From Natronorubrum halalkaliphilum (GTDB lineage: Archaea; Halobacteriota; Halobacteria; Halobacteriales; Natrialbaceae), in the NCBI RefSeq assembly GCF_009834785.1, contig NZ_WUYX01000004.1:1-64000 (forward strand): a stretch of DNA of 64,000 nt, written 5' to 3'. The position numbers and the translations under genes are program-made. Of the stretch, positions 52,855 to 61,708 are shown piece by piece. Numbering within the stretch: the stretch's first letter is position 1; every line of letters starts with the position of its first letter. The notes under the pieces were generated by a model, which worked only from the letters and a program-made list of their open reading frames with translations, searched no databases and was not told the DNA's origin.

Positions 52855-54156
52855 ATGCGCCTCGACGACTACATCGAGGACCTCGAGCCGGACGAGGAAG
52901 CCGAGCGGCGGCGACTCGCCAAGGAGAAATCCTACGCGATCACGGACCACCTCGAGGAGTTCGAGCAGCGATTCGACGACGCCCTCAGCGGCGACTCCCT
53001 TGTGGGCTCGACGGCCCCCTCGATCTTCGTCGGCCGCTCGAACTATCCGGACATCCCCGTCGGTCTGCTCTCGCCGGTCGGCGACGAGGACGCCGCCGAT
53101 GAGTACGTCACCGACGGCAACTGGTACCAACAGGAGTACGGGATCAGCGACGTGCTCCAGCGACGGACCGGTCTGCTGAACTCCAGCAAGCGCGCGAACG
53201 TCGACTCGCCGAGCATCGCGAGCCGGCTGACCCCCTCCGTGCACGACACGTGGGACGGGTTTGTCGGCGTCCAGCGGGAGGTCGCGATCGCCGGCCGACC
53301 AGTCGACTTAGAGATCGGGCTCGACGCGAAACCGGATCTCGGGCTCGACGCGGGCACGGACGTCGCGACCCCGCGCGGCCCGCGTGCCACCGCTCGGAAC
53401 GCAGAACTGCGCGAGAATCCTTACGTCCCGAAGCCGGTCAAGAAGACCTTAGAAGACGACGACTGGCAGGCCCAGGGCGCGATGACCTACCTCTACCGCC
53501 GCGGGTTCGACGTTTACGAGATCAACTCGATCCTCTCGGCGGGCGCGCTCGGCGAAACGAAACAGCGCCGACTCGTGCCGACGCGCTGGTCGATCACCGC
53601 CGTCGACGACACCGTCGGACAGTTCCTCCGCGGAAGCATCCGGACCGAGCCCAGCATCGACGAGGTACAGGTCTGGGCCAACGAGTACATGGGGAACCGA
53701 TACTGGATCGTGCTCGCGCCGGGCAACTGGGAGTTCGAACTCGTCGAGATGAAAGCCCCCGGCAGCATCTGGAACCCCAACCCGGGCGACGACGTCTGGC
53801 TCCAGAGCGCTAGCGAGGGGTACGAGGGCCGCTCGAGCTACGTTGAGGAGACCGCCGGCGCCTACTACGCGGCGCGGCTGGCCGTCCTCGAGCACCTCGA
53901 GTCGATCGGTCGCCAGGCGAAGTGTCTGGTCCTCCGGGAGGTGAGCGACGACTACTGGGCACCGGTCGGCGTCTGGCAAGTTCGCGAGAGCGTTCGGAAC
54001 GCCTTCGAGGGAGAATTCGGCGAAGCCGAGACGTTCCACGGGGCGGTCTCGGAAGTAGCGACGCAACTCCCCGTCTCTTACGCCCGCCTCCGGCGCAAGT
54101 CGGAGCTCGCGGCGGGACTGCAGTCGAACCTCAGCGCCTTCGGTAGCTCCGGATAG
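52855..54156 (+). CDS. nreA: DNA repair protein NreA
   Basis: 433 residues. PSIFVGRSNYPDIPVGLLSP, the WDGFVGVQREVAIAGRPVDL segment and GAMTYLYRRGFDVYEINSIL are typical of archaeal NreA. The protein ends GLQSNLSAFGSSG: QxxLxxF at 423-429 is a PCNA-interacting (PIP) motif, which NreA proteins are known to use. It functions in DNA damage response in haloarchaea (established for the family); catalytic activity is undefined. Confidence 0.93.
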   Translation: MRLDDYIEDLEPDEEAERRRLAKEKSYAITDHLEEFEQRFDDALSGDSLVGSTAPSIFVGRSNYPDIPVGLLSPVGDEDAADEYVTDGNWYQQEYGISDVLQRRTGLLNSSKRANVDSPSIASRLTPSVHDTWDGFVGVQREVAIAGRPVDLEIGLDAKPDLGLDAGTDVATPRGPRATARNAELRENPYVPKPVKKTLEDDDWQAQGAMTYLYRRGFDVYEINSILSAGALGETKQRRLVPTRWSITAVDDTVGQFLRGSIRTEPSIDEVQVWANEYMGNRYWIVLAPGNWEFELVEMKAPGSIWNPNPGDDVWLQSASEGYEGRSSYVEETAGAYYAARLAVLEHLESIGRQAKCLVLREVSDDYWAPVGVWQVRESVRNAFEGEFGEAETFHGAVSEVATQLPVSYARLRRKSELAAGLQSNLSAFGSSG

Positions 54157-54227
54157 CTCGTCACAATCGGCAGCGACCGCCACAGGACCCCATCAAGCGT
54201 TTTATGTGTCCGCGTTGATGTCTTCAT

Positions 54228-54548
54228 ATGATTCCGTTCGATCCGTTATTCGTACCCGGTGCGCCCGGGGGGCCGGAACTCCTGATCATGCTGTTCATGC
54301 TGGTGCTCTTCGTCGTCGTTCCGGTCGTCGTCATCGTGCTCGTCATTCAGCAACTCACCGGCGATGGTGGTGGAAGTGGCGGGAGTGGTGCCGGCGAACG
54401 ACGTCCGACGCGCGACGCCGGTCGTTCCGCGAGCGATGCTGATCCCGCCCTCGAGCGGCGAGTCGCGACGCTCGAGCGACAGGTGTCGACGCTCGAACAA
54501 CGCGTCGAACGCCTCGAGTCAGACGACAGCGAACTGAACGGGCGCTGA
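54228..54548 (+). CDS. Membrane-anchored coiled-coil protein
   Basis: 106 residues. One long N-terminal helix (LLIMLFMLVLFVVVPVVVIVLVIQQL), a Gly/Ser linker, and a leucine-heptad coiled coil (VATLERQVSTLEQRVERLES). Topology: anchored with a cytoplasmic coiled coil. Function unknown. Confidence 0.8.
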   Translation: MIPFDPLFVPGAPGGPELLIMLFMLVLFVVVPVVVIVLVIQQLTGDGGGSGGSGAGERRPTRDAGRSASDADPALERRVATLERQVSTLEQRVERLESDDSELNGR

Positions 54549-54686
54549 ACGGAGCGCTGTTCGTCAGTTCCGGTGTGACCGCGACCCGTCCTGCGGCCGC
54601 GTCGGGGACCCGGTACAGCGTTCGGTATGGCGGAACGGCATTGCAGAAACCCTGGTGTCTAAACCGTCCGAACGCGTATACGGAGT

Positions 54687-54887
54687 ATGTGGCTCGCGCT
54701 CGTCAGTCCCGAATTTCTCACCGCGGTAGTGATGATCGTACTACTCATCGGGATGCCGCTGTTCGTTATCGCCGTCACCGCGGTCGTCTCCGCGTACATC
54801 CAGTACGACGCCGAGCAACGGCTCGAGGAACTCGAGGAGACCGACGGTAACCGACCTCCCGATCCGATCGAAGAGAGCGATAGATAG
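54687..54887 (+). CDS. Small membrane protein
   Basis: 66 residues. Single long hydrophobic helix (FLTAVVMIVLLIGMPLFVIAVTAVVSAYI) then an acidic tail (YDAEQRLEELEETDGNRPPD). Same direction as the coiled-coil gene upstream; function unknown. Confidence 0.75.
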   Translation: MWLALVSPEFLTAVVMIVLLIGMPLFVIAVTAVVSAYIQYDAEQRLEELEETDGNRPPDPIEESDR

Positions 54888-55007
54888 CTGTTTTTCATAC
54901 TGTCGGGCAGAAGTCAATGAGAAGTCGGTCGCGAATTCGCGGCCGTCATCCCCGAGGCGGCCGCAGTAGCGCGACCAATCTTCGAATAGTTCTGTCCGGC
55001 AGTATCA

Positions 55008-55157
55008 ATGGCCACCGCGGCGGGCATCCCGACGCCGTCGTACGCACCGTACTACCTGTTCGGCATCCTGTCGCCGGTGGTGCTGTTTGCGGTAGCGCTG
55101 ACTGGCTTCGGCGTGCCGACGCTGCGCCGGACCGAAACGGGACGGACGGCGGACTAA
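55008..55157 (+). CDS. Very short membrane protein
   Basis: 49 residues from ATG 55008 to TAA. IPTPSYAPYYLFGILSPVVL, FAVALTGFGVPTLRRTE: one membrane helix with a basic-then-polar tail. It sits alone in a 424-bp gap, and codon use resembles genes rather than spacer. I do not recognise it; it may be a small subunit or a remnant of a larger membrane gene. Confidence 0.5.
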   Translation: MATAAGIPTPSYAPYYLFGILSPVVLFAVALTGFGVPTLRRTETGRTAD

Positions 55158-55311
55158 GGCGAAGCGGAAGGGCCGCTACGGTTCGGTATCGCTTGGTTTC
55201 CGCAGGTTTCTGTCCCGCTGTTTTCCGGAACACGGCTCGCTCGAGCCGTTCGTCGACGTCCCACCGCATGGGGAACGGACCGACGACCGAAATTCGTGAC
55301 GGCCGGTACGA

Positions 55312-56388
55312 TTATTCCGACTCAGCGAGTCGTCCGTCGGGTGCCGTCTCGGATCGCTTCGCGTTCTGGCGCTCCGCAGCGAAGTCCATTCTGCTGAAGA
55401 CGTTCAATCCGGCCTTGAGCACTGCCAGCAGAACGGGTCCGAGGAACAGCCCCATGATCCCGAGCAGGTAGATGCCGCCGATGACGCCGACGAGGACGAC
55501 CGCCGGATGGAGTCCCGAACTTCGGTCGACGAAGATCGCCCGCAGGTAGTTATCGACCACCGAGAGGACGGCGACTCCGTACAGCAACAGCGCGACCGCC
55601 GAGACCGGGTCGGCCGTGATACCGAGATAGACGACCGCGGGCCCCCAGACCAGCCAGACGCCGATCGCCGGAAGAAAGGAGACGACAATCATGATAACGG
55701 TCCAGAACGCCACGTTCGGGACACCGAGCAGGTAAAATCCCAGTCCGCCGAGTAGCCCCTCGACCAGCGCCACGAGGACGTGACTCTGGATCACGGCCCA
55801 GGTGACGACCTCGACCTCCTCGAACAGTTCCTCACGAACCTCCTCCTCGAGCGGCAGGATATCGCTGAGCCAGGCGACGAACTGCGGGCCGTCGACCAGC
55901 AGGTAGTAGAGGAGAAAGACGAGCACGAGCAGGCCGAAGCTCATCTGAATGCTCGCGTTCAGCAGGCCGATCAGTTCCTGTAAGGCGATCTCGACGGCCC
56001 CGGAGAGCGAGCCTTCGATTTCGGTGATGAGTTCGGTTTCGATCTCGTCGAGTACCTCGGCTTCGACCCCGAGATCGAGTGCGGCCGTTCGAAGTCCCTC
56101 GACCGCTGCCAGTTCGTCGAAGTCGTCGAGAAAGGAAAAGACGGTCTGCAGAATGACGATCGAGAAGTAGAGAATCGGGACAACTGCGGCGACGATCGCG
56201 AAACCGGTAAGCGTCAGCGCCGATAGTCGATTTCCGAGTCGTTCGGTGAGTCGCTCGTGGAGGGGAAAGAGCACGAACGCGAGGAGGGCTGCAGCCATCA
56301 CATACTGTAACAGCGGCGCGACCAGCAGTGCTGCGATCGCACCGAGAGCGACGAGTAGGAGGGCGAAAAACGCGGTTCGAACGTCCAT
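55312..56388 (-). CDS. AI-2E family (UPF0118) permease
   Basis: 358 residues with about 8 membrane helices and an extended soluble helical loop (about 90-140). FLLYYLLVDGPQFVAWLSDILP and GVPNVAFWTVIMIVVSFLPAIG are family hallmarks, as is the RSSGLHPAVVLVGVIGGIYL end. Members export various small molecules or Na+/H+; substrate unknown. ATG 56388 preferred; the upstream frame is low-complexity. Confidence 0.9.
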   Translation of the reverse strand: MDVRTAFFALLLVALGAIAALLVAPLLQYVMAAALLAFVLFPLHERLTERLGNRLSALTLTGFAIVAAVVPILYFSIVILQTVFSFLDDFDELAAVEGLRTAALDLGVEAEVLDEIETELITEIEGSLSGAVEIALQELIGLLNASIQMSFGLLVLVFLLYYLLVDGPQFVAWLSDILPLEEEVREELFEEVEVVTWAVIQSHVLVALVEGLLGGLGFYLLGVPNVAFWTVIMIVVSFLPAIGVWLVWGPAVVYLGITADPVSAVALLLYGVAVLSVVDNYLRAIFVDRSSGLHPAVVLVGVIGGIYLLGIMGLFLGPVLLAVLKAGLNVFSRMDFAAERQNAKRSETAPDGRLAESE

Positions 56389-56611
56389 GTCTCGAGGTGA
56401 TCCGTTCAGCACGTAAATGTTGACATTTTTGATTGTCACGTAGCGCTGCCGTTTGCAACGGCGCGGCCCGGAGAACGACGGTCGCGACTACCGACGCCGG
56501 AAACTGCTGCGAGAAACGCCACGAAGCGGTCGATACCGGTCACACGGCCGTACTGGAGAGCACACAGTTATCCACGTACAGCTTCTGTAACCGGCCTCGA
56601 GAGCGATCCGA

Positions 56612-57076
56612 TCAGTCCGTTACTTCGGTCTCGGCCGACTCGAGTCGCTCGAAGGTCTCTTCGGTGAGGTCGCCGGTGGTGTCGATGATCTCGGCCCACT
56701 CGTCGTTGTCCGGTGCCGTGCCGAGCAGACGAGCGATCTTCATGATCGAGACGTGGTAGACCCGCTGACGACCCGGCTCTTCCTCCCAGACGATCATGTT
56801 ACAGGGGAAGAGGCCGCCGATTCGCATCGTTTCGTCGAGCGCCTGATTCGCGATCTCGGGGTTGCAAGCGCCGAGGACGTAGTAGGGGTCGCGATCCGCG
56901 TCGACCTTCTCGTTTAACAGCTCCGAGGGCGAGAACTCGACGGGGATGCCGAACCCGACGTCCTCACAGACCTCGCGGACGTGTTCGATCGCCTCCTCGT
57001 GGTCCATCTCGAGGACGGCCTGTTTCTCACCGAAATCCTCCGGGTCGATCGCGGCAGGGTCGATTGGGAGACTCAT
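56612..57076 (-). CDS. DUF302 family protein
   Basis: 154 residues. Central alpha/beta DUF302 core: HEEAIEHVREVCEDVGFGIP, YYVLGACNPEIANQALDETM (the conserved CNP-ANQAL turn) and GLFPCNMIVWEEE. The two Cys in ACNP and PCNM could hold haem or a thiol ligand, but that is speculation. Function of the family is unknown. Confidence 0.9.
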   Translation of the reverse strand: MSLPIDPAAIDPEDFGEKQAVLEMDHEEAIEHVREVCEDVGFGIPVEFSPSELLNEKVDADRDPYYVLGACNPEIANQALDETMRIGGLFPCNMIVWEEEPGRQRVYHVSIMKIARLLGTAPDNDEWAEIIDTTGDLTEETFERLESAETEVTD

Positions 57077-57272
57077 GCGTGAGTCGTTCGTCGTCACGCC
57101 CCTTAACCTACCACCTCGTTTCCCGAGGGAGCAACGAATACCGGGGCTGTGCCGGAAGGGGGACAAACGGAAGAAAACGGCAGAAAATGGGCTCAAAACG
57201 GATTCAAACCACTGAAAAACGGTGATACGACCGTACCAGTTTAACTCGGTGAGTGTCCACCTTCCTGTCGTA

Positions 57273-57545
57273 ATGAAACGCTTCGCACTCGCTCTCGTCG
57301 TCGCGTTCGCCGTCCTCTTCGGAGCGACGGCCGCGGCAGCGGCACAGCCCGGAAACCAGCACGCAGCGGACGGAGACGGGCCACCGGTCGAGTTACCGGA
57401 ACCGGTTCCGGAATTCGTCACGGAACTCCTCGACACGATTACCGACTTCGTCACGGGCGTGATCGGTGCGCTCGGTGAGGCCGTTCGGACTGTCGTTTCA
57501 GACGTCGGTGACGTTGCACCCGGCGTTCCTTCACACGTTCACTGA
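57273..57545 (+). CDS. Small secreted hypothetical protein
   Basis: 90 residues. Signal peptide MKRFALALVVAFAVLFGATAAAAA followed by a mature region of about 65 residues with an amphipathic helical stretch (FVTELLDTITDFVTGVIGAL). No lipobox. Unknown function; the first of several envelope genes in a row. Confidence 0.7.
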   Translation: MKRFALALVVAFAVLFGATAAAAAQPGNQHAADGDGPPVELPEPVPEFVTELLDTITDFVTGVIGALGEAVRTVVSDVGDVAPGVPSHVH

Positions 57546-57691
57546 CCTGATCGAAACGGGTTACACGAACGCTAGTGTTGGGGATTTTACTTTTCGTCCA
57601 CTTCGATATCGCGGCCTTTATTGGACTCAGTCGACGATATTTTCCGATATGCGCTATTTATACATTATATTTGATATGTATGGGTTCGGTT

Positions 57692-57700
57692 ACTTTAAGA
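57692..57700 (+). promoter_or_regulatory. TATA-like box of the membrane-anchored regulator gene
   Basis: ACTTTAAGA centred about 27 nt upstream of the ATG at 57723, within an AT-rich 100-bp stretch (57630-57700) that stands out from its surroundings. Confidence 0.55.
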
Positions 57701-57722
57701 ACTTCGAGTCAGAGGCCTCAGT

Positions 57723-58826
57723 ATGAATTTCCGGACCGGGCTCCTGATCGTGCTCGTCGTTATCGGGGCCGCTACCGGATTCGGACCGACCGCAGCCGTC
57801 GAACCGACACAGGATGACTCGATGACCGCCGTGGGAGCCCCCGAAGAGATCGATGCCGACGAGACGCGACTCGAGGTCTCGCTACAGTCCGACGGGAGCG
57901 CAGAATGGACCGTCCAGTACCGGATGCGACTCGATGACAACGAGAGCGTCGACGCCTTCGAATCGCTTCGCGAGGACATCGCCGACGATCCCGACGCGTA
58001 TACGGCCCAGTTCGTCGACCGAATCGACGCCACCGTCGAAACGGCTCGGGACGCGACCGACCGGGAGATGTCCGCCGACGGGTTCGCCGTCGAAACCAGC
58101 CGTCAGACGCTGGGAACCGAGTACGGTTTCGTCACGTATTCGTTCCACTGGCACGGGTTCGCCGCCGCCGACGGTGACGAACTCCACGCGGGAGATGCGA
58201 TCGAAGGGATCTACCTCGGTGATGATACCCGACTGTCGATTGACTGGCCGGACGACTACGACCTCGTCTCGGTCGAACCGGAGCCGGACGACCGACGCGA
58301 TAATCTGGTTATTTGGCACGGAAGTCAGACGGAGTTCGTCTCTGACGAGCCCAGCGTGGTCGTCTCGACCGGCGGTATCGGGATCGAAGGGATAGCGATA
58401 GGTGCGGGACTCCTCGCCATCGTCGTGGCCGCCGTCGGCGGAGCGTGGTGGTACCGGACGCGATCCGAGACAGGGGCGACCGACGACGGTACCCCATCGA
58501 GAGCAGCCGTCGGCCCCGACGACGCGAAAACGGAGGTCGGATCTGGTTCCGGTCCCGCGCCCACAACCGACTCCGGTCCCGATCCGCGAGGCGATCTGCT
58601 CAGTAACGAAGAACAGGTCCTTCGTCTACTCGAGGAGTACGACGGACGGATGAAACAGCAGGCGGTCATCGAGGAACTCGAGTGGACCGACGCAAAGACG
58701 AGCAAAGTCGTGAGCGGACTCCGCGAGGAAGGGAAACTCGAGTCGTTCCGCCTCGGTCGCGAGAACGTCCTAACGCTTCCGGACGATCATTCCGCGTCTG
58801 ATCGGGATCCAGTGCGGAACAATTGA
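57723..58826 (+). CDS. Membrane-anchored protein with cytoplasmic winged-helix domain
   Basis: 367 residues. A signal-like N-terminal helix (FRTGLLIVLVVIGAATGFGP), an extracytoplasmic beta-rich domain (about 45-215) that starts with the DGSAEWTVQYRMRLDD pattern, a membrane helix (IAIGAGLLAIVVAAVGGAWW at about 225-245), a disordered acidic linker, and a C-terminal winged helix (NEEQVLRLLEEYDGRMKQQA, VIEELEWTDAKTSKVVSGLR, about 295-350). It can carry an external signal to transcription; target unknown. First of three neighbouring envelope genes. Confidence 0.85.
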   Translation: MNFRTGLLIVLVVIGAATGFGPTAAVEPTQDDSMTAVGAPEEIDADETRLEVSLQSDGSAEWTVQYRMRLDDNESVDAFESLREDIADDPDAYTAQFVDRIDATVETARDATDREMSADGFAVETSRQTLGTEYGFVTYSFHWHGFAAADGDELHAGDAIEGIYLGDDTRLSIDWPDDYDLVSVEPEPDDRRDNLVIWHGSQTEFVSDEPSVVVSTGGIGIEGIAIGAGLLAIVVAAVGGAWWYRTRSETGATDDGTPSRAAVGPDDAKTEVGSGSGPAPTTDSGPDPRGDLLSNEEQVLRLLEEYDGRMKQQAVIEELEWTDAKTSKVVSGLREEGKLESFRLGRENVLTLPDDHSASDRDPVRNN

Positions 58827-58990
58827 CAGCGATTCGACCGTCGGTTGACGGTGTCCGATCGACGGGCAAAAACGGGCGAAATCGAAAGACAGCAACGGTT
58901 CGAAAATCGCGTTAACTGTCGTCAACGATCGTTGAACCGGAGTAATCATCTCGAGTGTATATCACGTCGAGGAATAGATACCCTGGTGTG

Positions 58991-59803
58991 ATGCAACGAC
59001 GAACGACAGTCACGCTGATGATTGCACTGATGGTCGCGCTGGCAGCGGTACCGTTCGGTGCAGCGGGGGTACTCGCGAGCGAACACGAACAGGAAACCGA
59101 GTCCGACGCCGGCTCGGTTTCGCCGGGCGAACAGCTCTCCGGCGTCATCGGGGTGCAGGAAGCGGAGGTGAACGGTGAGCTCTCGGAGCGAACCTACGGT
59201 ATCAAAATTGCGAACGCGGAGAGCGACGACGAGCGCGCCGATGTCGTCGACGATCAACTCGCCGACGTCGAGGAACGACTCGCGGAACTCGAGCAGCGAC
59301 TCGACGAGCTCGAGGACGCCCGAAACGATGGCGAAATCACCGAAGGACAGTATCGTGCCGAAGTTGCGACGGCTGCCGCCGAAAAGGCGACGGTCGAACG
59401 CAACGCCGAGGCCGCCCAAACGAACGCGGATGAGCTCGACCCAGAATTGCTCGAGGAGCGAGGGATCGATCTCGAGGCGATCGAAGACCTACGAGACCGG
59501 GCGAGCGAACTCGGCGGTGAGGAGGTCGCAGCGATCGCACAGTCGATCGCCGGTAACGCCGTCGGACAGTCGCCTGCCCCCGACCGCGAACCGGGTGCCC
59601 CGATAGAGACCGGCGGCCCGGACCGAACTGATGACAGTCCTGAAGACCGAGCCGGCGGTCCCGATTCGGACCGGTCGGACGATGCTGACGAACACGACGA
59701 CGATTCGACCGCCGACGATGGCGAGCACGACGATTCCGAATCGTCTGAGAACGACACCGACACCGACACCGACACCGAAACCGACGACCACTCCAACGAC
59801 TAG
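58991..59803 (+). CDS. Secreted coiled-coil envelope protein
   Basis: 270 residues. Signal peptide (MQRRTTVTLMIALMVALAAV, cut near VLASEHEQ). A helical coiled-coil body (DDQLADVEERLAELEQRLDE, LEDARNDGEITEGQYRAEVA) is followed by an acidic, Asp/Ser/Thr-rich C-terminal tail of about 90 residues (DNDTDTDTDTETDD type) that could be glycosylated or cell-wall-like. No anchor motif is present. The next gene starts 2 nt after its stop, so they are co-transcribed. Confidence 0.8.
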   Translation: MQRRTTVTLMIALMVALAAVPFGAAGVLASEHEQETESDAGSVSPGEQLSGVIGVQEAEVNGELSERTYGIKIANAESDDERADVVDDQLADVEERLAELEQRLDELEDARNDGEITEGQYRAEVATAAAEKATVERNAEAAQTNADELDPELLEERGIDLEAIEDLRDRASELGGEEVAAIAQSIAGNAVGQSPAPDREPGAPIETGGPDRTDDSPEDRAGGPDSDRSDDADEHDDDSTADDGEHDDSESSENDTDTDTDTETDDHSND

Positions 59804-59805
59804 CG

Positions 59806-60525
59806 ATGCGACGGGCATTCGGAGTTACACTCGTGGTGTCGATGCTCCTCGTCAGCGGGCTGGCGATGCCGGTCGCCGGTTCGAGCGCAGTCACCGACGA
59901 GTCGATCAACGGGCCTGCGGTCCACGTCGCCCTCGAGGCCGACGGGGACGCGACCGTGACGCTCGTGTCGGTCTACGATTTGACTGACGAGGACGAGCGG
60001 GACGCGTTCGAGACGCTTCGCGAGGACGAGAAGACGCAAGCTGATCTCCTCGAACGGTTCAGCGAGCGCCTCGAAGGGGTCGCAGACGATGTCGACACCG
60101 ACGCGGACCGCGAGAAGTCAGTAGAGAGCAAATCGGTCGACGTGCGAACGAACGAGGACAGCGGTATCGTTACGTTCTCGGCGTTCTGGGACGAGTTAGC
60201 CGCCGTCGAGGGCGAAACGGTCGTCCTCATGGAGCCGTTTGCGAGCGGGTTCGAAAGCGACCGATCGCTGATCGTTACGATTCCAGACGGGACGACGATC
60301 GAGTCGGTGACGCCCGAACCGACGATTCACGAGGAATCGGCGGTGAACTGGGACGGCGAAACGGAACTCGACGGCTTCGAACTGACGGCTTCGACCGCAA
60401 CGAACGACGAGTCGAGTGTCGACGCGAGCGAGACGACAACCGACGGCGTTCCCGGGTTCGGTCCGATCGGAGCGATCGTCGCGCTGGCCACCCTCCTCGT
60501 CGCGATCAGCGCCAGTCGCCGGTAA
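59806..60525 (+). CDS. Envelope protein with PGF-CTERM anchor, paralogue-like to the upstream sensor
   Basis: 239 residues. Signal peptide (FGVTLVVSMLLVSGLAMPVA). The ectodomain (HVALEADGDATVTLVSVYDL, TDEDERDAFETLREDEKT) follows the same pattern as the ectodomain of the protein at 57723 (LQSDGSAEWTVQYRMRLDD, ESVDAFESLRED), indicating a shared domain. C-terminus GVPGFGPIGAIVALATLLVA followed by ASRR is a PGF-CTERM anchor. It therefore looks like a version of the sensor ectodomain without the cytoplasmic half. Confidence 0.85.
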   Translation: MRRAFGVTLVVSMLLVSGLAMPVAGSSAVTDESINGPAVHVALEADGDATVTLVSVYDLTDEDERDAFETLREDEKTQADLLERFSERLEGVADDVDTDADREKSVESKSVDVRTNEDSGIVTFSAFWDELAAVEGETVVLMEPFASGFESDRSLIVTIPDGTTIESVTPEPTIHEESAVNWDGETELDGFELTASTATNDESSVDASETTTDGVPGFGPIGAIVALATLLVAISASRR

Positions 60526-60596
60526 CGAGTCGAATCGGATCACGAAATCGCGCACTGTTTTTGCCGCGCGAATGCGGGTTCCGAATTCCGCTCGAG

Positions 60597-61295
60597 TCAC
60601 AGCGGTACCGGGAGCCACTCGAGGGACTCCAGAAACGGCATCGGATCGAACAGCGGATCGTGAAGGACGAGCCAGTCGAGTAAGACGAGTCCCGCGCCGT
60701 GGGCGATCACCGACGGCAGGATGGAGTTCGACTCGTAGTCGACGGCGCCGAACAGGACGTCGGTCGGTCCCGAGAGCAGGAACTCGATCGGCGGTTTCCC
60801 CGCGTGGTGGATCATGTAGACGACGGGGCTGATGAGCACCGCCTTACGGCCGATCTCCTTGACGCCGACACAGAGCAGCCCGCGATAGTAGGTTTCGGCG
60901 GCCAGCGCGAGCGTGAACAGTTGGAGCGCGTGCGGGATGAACTCGCCCGGCGCAGCCGAGGTTTCCCACATGGGATAGTACGCGCGAATCGTCGGCAGCG
61001 TCGAGCCGACGAGATAGAACGGCAGGACGAACAGCGAGAGCAAGACGGCGTTTCGAACGGCGACTCGGTTGACGTTCCAGCCGATGTGATTGCCGTGTGT
61101 GAGTCCGAGCGCGAGCGGGCCGCCGATCAGCAACACGCTGTCGACGACGGTTCGGCGGCTCAACTCGCCGGGAACGAACTGCATCCACAACAGCGTCAAA
61201 ACGGCGCCGGTCAGCAGCGACTTCTGGAACCAGGAGAGTCGATCGAACTGGTCACGAAGCCAGCGACCGCCGCTTCGGACTCCCTCCGTCGCCAC
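60597..61295 (-). CDS. CPBP-family (CAAX/Rce1-like) membrane protein
   Basis: 232 residues with 5-6 membrane helices. The motif normally reading EExxxR is AETYYRG (E134), so the first glutamate is Ala; later motifs are MIHHAGKP and VIAHGAGLV, with the His positions kept. The family contains intramembrane proteases, but loss of the first Glu makes activity doubtful. Starts 6 bp after the upstream DUF gene and is probably co-transcribed with it. Confidence 0.78.
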   Translation of the reverse strand: MATEGVRSGGRWLRDQFDRLSWFQKSLLTGAVLTLLWMQFVPGELSRRTVVDSVLLIGGPLALGLTHGNHIGWNVNRVAVRNAVLLSLFVLPFYLVGSTLPTIRAYYPMWETSAAPGEFIPHALQLFTLALAAETYYRGLLCVGVKEIGRKAVLISPVVYMIHHAGKPPIEFLLSGPTDVLFGAVDYESNSILPSVIAHGAGLVLLDWLVLHDPLFDPMPFLESLEWLPVPL

Positions 61296-61301
61296 AGGTA
61301 G

Positions 61302-61586
61302 TTACTCGTCGGCCGTTGGAATCGGTCCGGTGCCGATGACCGTTCGAACGTGGGCCTCGAACTCCTGGTGGCGCTGGAAGTACGTCTCGTCGACGTCCTC
61401 GAGGACAGTCGACAGCTCCCGCGGGCCGTCAGGGGTTCGGATGACGCTGTCTCCCTCAAGTCGGTCGATCTCGCTCTTTTCTTTGGGCCAGGTCAGCCGC
61501 GACGTGACGCGGGCGAGCGGAGCGCCCTCGACGGGAGTCTCTGTTCCGAGCGTCACGGCCGGCTCTTCGTCGTCCTCGTCGCTCAT
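61302..61586 (-). CDS. DUF5789-like small protein
   Basis: 94 residues, acidic. LARVTSRLTWPKEKSEIDRL, EGDSVIRTPDGPRELSTVLE, then DETYFQRHQEFEAHVRTVIG. The WPxEKSEI core and terminal helix match a small haloarchaeal DUF. Directly precedes the CPBP gene. Function unknown. Confidence 0.75.
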   Translation of the reverse strand: MSDEDDEEPAVTLGTETPVEGAPLARVTSRLTWPKEKSEIDRLEGDSVIRTPDGPRELSTVLEDVDETYFQRHQEFEAHVRTVIGTGPIPTADE

Positions 61587-61708
61587 GTTACTGGTCGTTT
61601 GCGTGCCCGTCGATTCAAGCTTTCGTTTCGCTCAGTCGAACACTGCCGTCGGCGGTCGCGATTCGAGGAACGCCGTGCTCGAGTGCTGAGTCCCCCTCTC
61701 GATCGGGC

